From assembly GCA_964424335.1 (NCBI GenBank), contig CAYRIY010000037.1, positions 1-28,359 of the forward strand: a stretch of DNA of 28,359 nt, written 5' to 3'. This document shows positions 22,582 to 28,359 of the stretch, piece after piece. The notes under the pieces are model-generated. The model ran no database searches. It saw only the letters and a program-made list of their open reading frames with translations, and was not told where the DNA came from. The DNA is from CAYRIY01 sp964424335 (lineage in GTDB: Bacteria; Bacillota; Limnochordia; DTU080; RSA5). The translations under genes were made by a program, and so were the position numbers. Each line of letters starts with the position of its first letter. Position 1 is the first letter of the stretch.

Positions 22582-24953
22582 CCTATGAGTCGTCGGCTGC
22601 CAAACAGGAGCGCGTCACCCGCATCGTTGCAATCGTGGCTACGGCAGCAGTCCTGATCATTGGGCTCGGACTCACGCAGGCACTCACGATTTCATCATTT
22701 CGGCAAAGTTATATCGAAAATCTCGTGGCCGGGTACTCGATCCCGGCAGGCGCGGGCGTCGGGCGCGTCGAGTACGGGATTAGGTACGGCAAACCGATCG
22801 AAAACTTTTTCGGCATGGAGGCGCTCCTCGCCGAAGTGAAGGAGATGGCCTCCGATGTGTCCCGAGTCATCGTCGTGGACCCCGCGGGCGCGTTGCTCTA
22901 CGACGAGCGCGGGCCGGCGGATGGGGGCCTCATCGCCTCGGAGCTCCGCAATTCAAAAGCGTTCCAAGCGTCGGAGGATCTTGCGGATCGAGTCCTCGCC
23001 TTCGAAGGAGAATACCACCTCTTCATTCCGATTCGGGGCGTCGGCGACCAAACGGTGGCATACCTTGGCCTCGTTTTCTCCGCCCAAACGGTCGATGCGG
23101 TCACGGAGCAATACGCACAAAGCTTAAGGGCGCGCCTTGGGCTACTCGCCGCGATCGGCCTTTTTTCACTTTTGCTCGTGAGCCGCTTCGTGCCGATGAC
23201 GACGCCGGAAGGCGCTTTGCGAACGCGTCGCTTTATGGCGGTGGCGCTCGTGCTGTTGGGCGTCGTCCAGTCGGCGTTCAGTTGGAACATTTACACGTCG
23301 CTCAGCGCGAGGTACCTCGAAACGGCCCGGGCGAATGTGCGCACCGTCGCTGCCGTCGTTCGCCAAGACATCGACTCCGTGATTGCCAAAGGCGTGTCGT
23401 ACACGGGGCTTTACGGACTTGATCGGTACTTGCGAAACGTGGCGAGCTCGGTGCCGGAGATCGCGCAAATCCACGTGCTGGGCGATGAAGGGCGATCCGT
23501 CCACTCGACCGGCGGAGCGCCTGAGCAGGACCAGGATTTGTTGTACACAGAGCGCCTCGCGCCGGACCGGACAAGTGTTGCCGCTCGTCTGCAGGTCGAT
23601 ATCTCGGGCGATTACATCGGAGAACGGCTACGGGAGATCTTCCTCGACAACTTGACCGTACTTGCCGTATCGATGGTGCTCATGATGGAAGCTGTGATCT
23701 TTACAGCGCTCTTCCTCGGCGCTCGAGCTCGGGGCGCGGCTACGAAATCCGAGGGGCGTCACCGTCTTGTGCGCACGGTGATGCTCCTCCTCGCGGTGGC
23801 CGTATTCATGCCGAGCGCGTTCATTCCCGTGCTTATGAAAGTGTTGTACCAGCCCATACTCGGCCTGCCTCAAGGAGTCGTCCTGGGTTTGCCGATCTCG
23901 GCTGAAATGCTCTTTGCCGGCATGGCCGGCATCGTGGCGGGACGCATGCTCGATCGCGGGACGTGGCGAGGCGTGTTTGTATGCGGCATCGCACTGTTTG
24001 GGCTCGGGCTCTTCATGTCGTACCAGGCTGCAACGGGGCTGGCCTTTATCGGCGCTCGGGCGTTGAGCGGCGCTGGGTACGGCTGTCTCCTCATTGCTCT
24101 GCGTGGATTTGTCAACGCTCAACAAACTGAGGAGGCGCGGAGGGAGGGCTTCTCCGGTTACGTCTCCGGCCTTTACGCCGGGTTTATTGTCGGTGTCGTC
24201 ATCGGCGCGCTCCTCGCCGACAGAATCGGATTTCAGTCCGTCTTCCTCGTCTCGCTCGGCGTTGCGCTCCTCGGAGCTGTCACGGCGGTTTGGCTGCTTC
24301 CCGGGCATGCGGGCAAGGCACGTGCCGCGGCGATGAAAGTGAAGGGCGAGCGGTCCGGACGAATAAGCACGTGGCGCTTTTTGACCGACCGATCGGTGGT
24401 GCGCTTTCTTGGGCTCATTGTCATCCCGCTGACCGTATGCAGTATGTTTGTCGACTATTTTCTGCCTGTTTACGCATCGGAGCAGGGCGTTTCCACCTCG
24501 GACGTCGGCCGGGCCTTTATGCTGAACGGCCTTGCCATTGCCTACGTCGGGCCGTATCTCGTTCGCCGAATCGGCGGCCGGATCAATTCGTCCGGCGTTG
24601 TAGCGGCATCGGGAGCGATGGTGGTTTTGGCGCTGCTCGTATTTGTGTGGGGCGACAGCTTTTGGGCTGCGTTTGTCGCGGCACTCATGCTTGGCCTGGC
24701 GGAGAGCTTTGGTCTTGTCGCCCAGCACCATTACTACGTGGGTCTAAAGGCCGCCGAAGAGTATGGAACGGGTCAGGCGATGGGACACTTCGACAACGTC
24801 CGCAAGGTGGGGCAAATGGCTGGTCCGTTGACCTTTGGCGGAGCGCTCGCCTGGGGCGCTGCCGGGATCGGGATCATCGCCGCAGTCGCACTTGTCGCCA
24901 CGATAGGGTTCTATGCGGTTTCACGACGGGAGGGAGCGACGGTTGCAGGTTGA
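22578..24953 (+). CDS. MFS transporter with two N-terminal extracytoplasmic sensor-like domains
   Basis: A 791-residue membrane protein. One helix (residues 15-36) is followed by a Cache-like extracytoplasmic domain (about 40-180, with SRVIVVDPAGALLYDERG). Two helices come next (187-207 and 218-236), then a second Cache-like domain (240-350, with EIAQIHVLGDEGRSVHS). One helix follows (about 358-382), then a full MFS body from about residue 398 carrying the loop motif GRMLDRGTWR at 455-464. Cache domains normally feed histidine kinases or chemoreceptors, so joining them to a transporter is unusual. The ATG at 22578 overlaps the previous stop; a GTG at 22566 in frame would add 4 residues. The sensor domains probably bind a small ligand, possibly handed over by the neighbouring binding proteins. 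Confidence 0.78.
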   Translation: MTYESSAAKQERVTRIVAIVATAAVLIIGLGLTQALTISSFRQSYIENLVAGYSIPAGAGVGRVEYGIRYGKPIENFFGMEALLAEVKEMASDVSRVIVVDPAGALLYDERGPADGGLIASELRNSKAFQASEDLADRVLAFEGEYHLFIPIRGVGDQTVAYLGLVFSAQTVDAVTEQYAQSLRARLGLLAAIGLFSLLLVSRFVPMTTPEGALRTRRFMAVALVLLGVVQSAFSWNIYTSLSARYLETARANVRTVAAVVRQDIDSVIAKGVSYTGLYGLDRYLRNVASSVPEIAQIHVLGDEGRSVHSTGGAPEQDQDLLYTERLAPDRTSVAARLQVDISGDYIGERLREIFLDNLTVLAVSMVLMMEAVIFTALFLGARARGAATKSEGRHRLVRTVMLLLAVAVFMPSAFIPVLMKVLYQPILGLPQGVVLGLPISAEMLFAGMAGIVAGRMLDRGTWRGVFVCGIALFGLGLFMSYQAATGLAFIGARALSGAGYGCLLIALRGFVNAQQTEEARREGFSGYVSGLYAGFIVGVVIGALLADRIGFQSVFLVSLGVALLGAVTAVWLLPGHAGKARAAAMKVKGERSGRISTWRFLTDRSVVRFLGLIVIPLTVCSMFVDYFLPVYASEQGVSTSDVGRAFMLNGLAIAYVGPYLVRRIGGRINSSGVVAASGAMVVLALLVFVWGDSFWAAFVAALMLGLAESFGLVAQHHYYVGLKAAEEYGTGQAMGHFDNVRKVGQMAGPLTFGGALAWGAAGIGIIAAVALVATIGFYAVSRREGATVAG

Positions 24954-25740
24954 CAAAGGACTTCTTGCGTCTGGAACGGTCCGGCGCAAGTCGGACGGGC
25001 GCGTGTTTCCTTTTCACATGGAACTCCTCGGCACTGATTGGCTAGGGCGCGCCCTGGCATTGCAGACCGCCGTGCTCAGGCAAGTAAAAGAGCCCGGACT
25101 CGTCGTCTCGCTGAGCGCGGACGAGTTTGAGCGCATGCTCGGGCCGGAGGGAAAGGTCGTTGGCGTTCTGGCCCAGGAGCGGCTCATCGGGCTTTTTGGT
25201 GTGTACTTTCCCGGAAATTCCGAGGAGAACTTGGCCCGTGACCTCGATATGCCCCCGACCGAGCGCTTGCGGGCGTTTCACATGGAAATTGCCTACGTCG
25301 ATCCGGAGTTTCAAGGAAACGGCCTGCAGAAGCAGATGATGGCGGCGTTGGTCGGCCGGGTCGCGCGAGGCGGAGCTTATCGATGGGCATTGGCCACGAT
25401 CGACCCTCGCAACTTGGCGAGCCTGGTGAGCGCATTTGGCCTAAAACTCCTGGCGGCGAGGGTGATGCCAAAGTACGGAGGGCTGCTCCGCTACATCATG
25501 GTGCAAGACGTCGCCCGACCGATCGCGGTGGATGCAGGATCGGCCGTCGAAGTTCCAATCGAGGATGTGGAGCGCCAGCAGGACATGTTTGCACACGGCT
25601 ATGTCGGGTACCAGATCGCGGGCGGCAGCAGCGCGGGGTCTGGCGGAGTCCGGATCTTGCTCGGGCGGGCCAAGGATGACCGATGGCCGCCGCAACGGCG
25701 CGTCGATCGACCGGACGGGATGGAGGGCCACGATGAGTAA
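24943..25740 (+). CDS. GNAT-fold acyltransferase
   Basis: A 265-residue soluble protein. A GNAT core spans about residues 50-185, with YVDPEFQGNGLQKQMMAAL as the acetyl-CoA-binding motif A and WALATIDPRNLASLVSAFGLKLL as motif B. The C-terminal 60 residues are family-specific. The substrate is unknown; amino acids, peptides and peptidoglycan precursors are all possible. TTG at 24943 is chosen because GGGAGGGA at 24928-24935 lies 7 bases upstream. An ATG at 24913 in frame would add 10 residues and lacks a good site. It overlaps the MFS gene by 11 bases and the next gene by 8 bases, so the three are translated together. Confidence 0.78.
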   Translation: MQVDKGLLASGTVRRKSDGRVFPFHMELLGTDWLGRALALQTAVLRQVKEPGLVVSLSADEFERMLGPEGKVVGVLAQERLIGLFGVYFPGNSEENLARDLDMPPTERLRAFHMEIAYVDPEFQGNGLQKQMMAALVGRVARGGAYRWALATIDPRNLASLVSAFGLKLLAARVMPKYGGLLRYIMVQDVARPIAVDAGSAVEVPIEDVERQQDMFAHGYVGYQIAGGSSAGSGGVRILLGRAKDDRWPPQRRVDRPDGMEGHDE

Positions 25741-26917
25741 GGAAATCGGCGTGCCGATCAACCGAGCGCCTAGGCTCATCCTTGCGGGAATCGCAGCGCT
25801 TTTGGTCGTCGTTTTCGCAGCGCTCGGCATCAACGCTTGGCGAGCGAATGTGACTTCGCCTCTGCCCGCCTCGGATGCGCCCGTCGTCTTTGCGCTTCCC
25901 GGGCCCGTTTTTTACATGACGGAGGCGAGCCACTTCCTAAAAGGGGTCGACATGGCGATCGCCGAGGCAAATGAAGCGGGGCTACTCGGTCGCCGCGTCG
26001 AGCGCATGGTGGCGGAGGACGGCGGATCGTTCATCGAAGGGACGACGTTGGCGCAAGCGATTGCCTCCGACCCAAACGTAGCGGCGGTGATCGGTCATTG
26101 GCATTCACACGTCACGCTTCCAGCTTCGGAGATCTACAACGAGCTTGGGACCATCATGCTCTCGCCCATCGTATCCAACGTAGCGCTCACTCGACGCGGC
26201 AACGAGTTCGTCTTTCAAAACATTCCCGGAGACGACGAAATCGGCCGGCAGATGGCGTACTACGCTCGAGACCGGGGGTATCAAAACCTCGTCGTGCTGT
26301 ATGCGGACAACCCTTACGGAAGGGGCCTGGCCGATGCCTTCGAGGACGCGGCGGTTAGCGAGGGGCTCGTGGTGGTCGACCGGCGACAAGGATTTGTCGA
26401 CTCGTTTGAGATGAACAGGACAATTAGGCTGTGGGAGGCGCTCGGGTACGACGCGATCTTTGTCGGATACGGCATGCCGGAAGGCGGCGAGCTCATCGGG
26501 CGATTGAGGAGGGCGGGCGTTGCGGCGCCCATGCTTGGCGGGGATGGGCTCGACCTCGACCTGATTGAGACGTTGGGCCCGCACGCCGAAGGCGTCGTTG
26601 TCGCGTCGATCTTTGATCCCGGCGTCGAGCGGGCCGAGCTCCAGGCGTTTATTGCCGCCTTTTTCGACCGCTACGGCCACCAACCCGACGTGTGGGCGGT
26701 ACAAGGATACGACTCGATCAAACTGCTCGTCCATGCCATCGAGGCGGCGGGAACGACAGACGCCGAGGCGGTGGCGCACGTTTTGCGCAATGTCGTGTGG
26801 GATGGGGCGCTCGGCACATATTCATTCAATGAGCGGGGTGAAGCGGAGGGGATTCCGGTCCGTCAAAAAGTCGTCCAAAGGGGTGTGTTTGTCCCCGCAG
26901 CGCCTGGTGGCCCTTGA
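25733..26917 (+). CDS. Branched-chain-amino-acid-type (Peripla_BP_6) substrate-binding protein, membrane-anchored
   Basis: A 394-residue protein. One hydrophobic segment (residues 14-36) without a lipobox probably anchors it. The binding domain follows with FLKGVDMAIAEANEAG, VAAVIGHWHSHVTLPASEIYNELG, NLVVLYADNPYGRGLADAFED and WAVQGYDSIKLLVHAIEAAG, all typical of LivJ/Peripla_BP_6 proteins. ATG at 25733 overlaps the GNAT stop by 8 bases and has GGAGGG upstream; longer in-frame readings run through the GNAT gene. No LivHMGF transporter genes are present. It is the last gene of the operon, and its stop codon lies inside a strong stem-loop. It probably senses an amino acid or small peptide for the same system as the PF04392-type protein. 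Confidence 0.85.
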   Translation: MSKEIGVPINRAPRLILAGIAALLVVVFAALGINAWRANVTSPLPASDAPVVFALPGPVFYMTEASHFLKGVDMAIAEANEAGLLGRRVERMVAEDGGSFIEGTTLAQAIASDPNVAAVIGHWHSHVTLPASEIYNELGTIMLSPIVSNVALTRRGNEFVFQNIPGDDEIGRQMAYYARDRGYQNLVVLYADNPYGRGLADAFEDAAVSEGLVVVDRRQGFVDSFEMNRTIRLWEALGYDAIFVGYGMPEGGELIGRLRRAGVAAPMLGGDGLDLDLIETLGPHAEGVVVASIFDPGVERAELQAFIAAFFDRYGHQPDVWAVQGYDSIKLLVHAIEAAGTTDAEAVAHVLRNVVWDGALGTYSFNERGEAEGIPVRQKVVQRGVFVPAAPGGP

Positions 26918-26945
26918 TGCGTCCTGGGTGCGCGCATCAAGGGCC
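26909..26945 (+). terminator. Strong 13-bp stem-loop at the end of the exporter/racemase operon
   Basis: GGCCCTTGATGCG (26909-26921) and CGCATCAAGGGCC (26933-26945) are perfect complements around an 11-base loop. The TGA stop of the preceding gene lies inside the left arm. There is no T tract after it on either strand, so it may act as a factor-dependent terminator or an mRNA 3'-end stabiliser. It also faces the convergent precursor 2 and could serve both units. Confidence 0.5.
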
Positions 26946-26999
26946 TGTCGATCTCGCAGTCACCGTGTCATCGGGTCTTTCGCTTACGCCACTATGTGT

Positions 27000-27302
27000 T
27001 TACCAGGTGGAAGGGAGGCCGGCATGCTTGCCTTCGTCTTCGGTCCCTCCGGCCACCGCTTCCAGTTCGGCCTCAGATAGCTCGTCACCGTGGGACTTCA
27101 TCGGTGGCAATACCAACGAGTAGTGGTAGTCATGTCCGTCGACGACCTTCACCTTGATGCCTTGCGGGAGCTCCTTGCCGCTTACTTCCCGCACGGCCGC
27201 CCGAATGTCGGATAGGCACAGCGCCCGGAACGCCGCGTCCGTCGCTGCTCTCTCCTTCACGAGATTGCTCGTTTCGCGAATCTCCTCTTCCGTCCAAAGC
27301 AT
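27000..27302 (-). CDS. NHLP-family RiPP precursor peptide 2
   Basis: A 100-residue precursor whose 86-residue leader matches precursor 1 at 67 positions, from MLWTE to DELSEAELEAVAGG. The predicted core after the double glycine is 14 residues, TEDEGKHAGLPSTW, with no resemblance to core 1 except a small S-T motif and no Cys. It should be processed by the same C39 exporter. The ATG at 27302 is preceded by GAGAGGA 12 bases upstream. It is convergent to the exporter/racemase operon. A truncated leader-like ORF (27305-27409) lies directly upstream on the same strand, so a short tandem duplication occurred here. Confidence 0.9.
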   Translation of the reverse strand: MLWTEEEIRETSNLVKERAATDAAFRALCLSDIRAAVREVSGKELPQGIKVKVVDGHDYHYSLVLPPMKSHGDELSEAELEAVAGGTEDEGKHAGLPSTW

Positions 27303-27304
27303 TG

Positions 27305-27409
27305 CTAATGATGTCCTCTCAAGATTGTGTTCGCTACTTCACTATTCTGGGTCGTCTCGCGAATTTCTTCATCGGCCCAAATCTTCGCCTGGCGATCTCC
27401 TCCCATCAT
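27305..27409 (-). pseudogene. Decayed NHLP leader fragment, 34-codon ORF
   Basis: On the minus strand, ATG at 27409 to TAG at 27305 encodes 34 residues. Its middle, IWADEEIRETTQNSE (residues 10-24), matches the leader start LWTEEEIRETSNL of precursor 2. After that the resemblance stops, and the ORF ends 2 bases before the ATG of precursor 2. There is no double glycine and no core. I read it as the remnant of a third precursor copy. It could alternatively be a short upstream ORF influencing precursor 2 translation. No Shine-Dalgarno precedes its ATG. Confidence 0.6.
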
Positions 27410-27453
27410 AGGCCGGTTTACGAAACTGTGTTGGCCTTTGACTTGGATCGTTC

Positions 27454-28359
27454 TCAAGAGCTATTCGAGGCGATCACACGTGTCCCTTGCCCAAACTGCT
27501 CGAGATTGAGCTCCGAGTGGCGGCGCTCGACAACAGAGATGCAGTAACGATCAAAGCGGCGAAGCAAGCGCCGCATGGCTACCGCCTCTCCTTGTAGGGC
27601 GCACATGGCGTACGGGATTGATCGGCGCACGCGAAACTGCTCGGCGAGCGCAAGGAGGAGGAGCTTGGTCCCTGTCCCCCGCGGCGCCCCCGGTCGGGCA
27701 AAGAGCGCATCGTAAATCAAGGTGTCGCTTGCGGCGCGTCGGACGATGCACCACGCCGCGACGCCCTTCGCGTCGCGCAGGCCTACGCTGTTTTCTGCCA
27801 GCGGGTGCGGCCGCATGGCAAATGGAGAGAGCGCCGGAGGGTAGAGGCAGCCCTGCTCCTGTCGAAGGGCTTCTCGGTCGGCCGGCGCAAGGTCGCTCCA
27901 GGGAAATGGCTGCAGATCATAAAGCTCAGTGCGCCCTTTGGCAAGCACCTCCTCCGTGTGGGCCAGGGGCACTGAGGCATTCATGTCCCACTTACAAACA
28001 ACGCCCACCGTGTAGGGCGCCGACCAACCATAGCGCTTTATGAGCGCCTCCAGCGCCGGCGTGGTCGGCTTTCCGGACGAATATTGGAGGCTGACGCGGC
28101 GAACGCCCCGGCGACGGAGCCCGTCGAGCGCGCTGTGCATCAAAGCGGCGCCCACGCCGCGGTTCCTGTACTCGGGCGCCACGTATATAGAGACAACGTA
28201 ACCCGTGAGCCCGTCTTCCCCAATGCGGGCAACGACCAGGCCGGCGGGTGCATGGGAGCCGGCGCTTGAACGAACGGATGCTGCCACTGAGATCAGCGGA
28301 ACCGTCGAATCGGGATCGAGCAGTTGGGAGCGCACATGGGTAAATGTGAACGGCGCGAA
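27454..28359 (-). CDS. Tandem GNAT-domain acetyltransferase, 5' end beyond window
   Basis: The reading frame is open to the window edge, so the N-terminus is missing; a GTG at 28335 is possible but the frame continues unbroken upstream. At least 301 residues are present. The first GNAT domain has SIYVAPEYRNRGVGAALMHSAL as motif A. The second half, with YDALFARPGAPRGTGTKLLLLAL, looks like a second, degenerate GNAT copy. The substrate is unknown. It lies upstream of the precursor 2 region on the same strand, 44 bases before the leader fragment, so it may be cotranscribed with precursor 2. A self-protection or peptide N-acetylation role is possible but only an inference. Confidence 0.75.
   Translation of the reverse strand, partial: FAPFTFTHVRSQLLDPDSTVPLISVAASVRSSAGSHAPAGLVVARIGEDGLTGYVVSIYVAPEYRNRGVGAALMHSALDGLRRRGVRRVSLQYSSGKPTTPALEALIKRYGWSAPYTVGVVCKWDMNASVPLAHTEEVLAKGRTELYDLQPFPWSDLAPADREALRQEQGCLYPPALSPFAMRPHPLAENSVGLRDAKGVAAWCIVRRAASDTLIYDALFARPGAPRGTGTKLLLLALAEQFRVRRSIPYAMCALQGEAVAMRRLLRRFDRYCISVVERRHSELNLEQFGQGTRVIASNSS

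Noticed and set aside
23628..24731. Long open frame (367 codons) antisense to the sensor-MFS gene
   Set aside because: It is a charged, low-complexity Arg/His/Asp-rich translation typical of the shadow of a GC-rich coding strand, and the plus strand encodes a clear MFS protein.

Overview
The window comes from a moderately GC-rich bacterium (well above 50% GC by eye). It has strong AGGAGG-type ribosome binding sites, frequent GTG and TTG starts and tightly overlapping operons, which suggests Bacillota or a close relative. None of the three ABC-type solute-binding proteins shows a convincing lipobox. That is unusual for a classical Gram-positive and leaves a diderm or atypical lineage open. No RNA gene, IS element, CRISPR array or phage gene was seen.

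Left part (1-5919): ordinary accessory genes. In order: the tail of a VOC/glyoxalase protein, a GNAT acetyltransferase, a GyrI-like protein, a divergently read pair of MDR dehydrogenases behind a striking inverted repeat, an orphan Imm31-like protein, a CPBP membrane protease and a YcaQ/AlkX-type DNA glycosylase homologue.

Centre-left (5894-11619): a carbohydrate locus. A LacI-family repressor is divergent from an exported sugar-binding protein, a large exported heparinase II/III-type polysaccharide lyase and a small exported protein of unknown function. A LacI-type operator lies in the divergent intergenic region. No permease or ATPase gene accompanies the binding protein.

Right part (11768-28359): the most interesting region. 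It holds an NHLP-type (nitrile-hydratase-leader-peptide) RiPP system. Two paralogous precursors (11768-12076 and 27000-27302, both minus strand) share 67 of 86 leader residues and end the leader in AVAGG, but their 16- and 14-residue cores are unrelated. A decayed third leader fragment lies just upstream of the second precursor. Between them is a plus-strand series of eight genes: the HlyD-like secretion protein, the C39 peptidase/ABC exporter and the second ABC exporter of the NHLP/NHLM system, then a divergent alanine-racemase homologue, a PF04392-type binding protein, a sensor-MFS fusion, a GNAT protein and a branched-chain-amino-acid-type binding protein. Several are coupled by 4-11 bp overlaps. 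A Rieske-helical fusion protein is encoded divergently next to precursor 1.

No YcaO, LanM, radical-SAM or other canonical RiPP-modifying enzyme is visible. The window therefore looks like a peptide export system joined to a racemase, sensing and transport module whose combined role is not obvious from known families. It is the best candidate here for an undescribed system.
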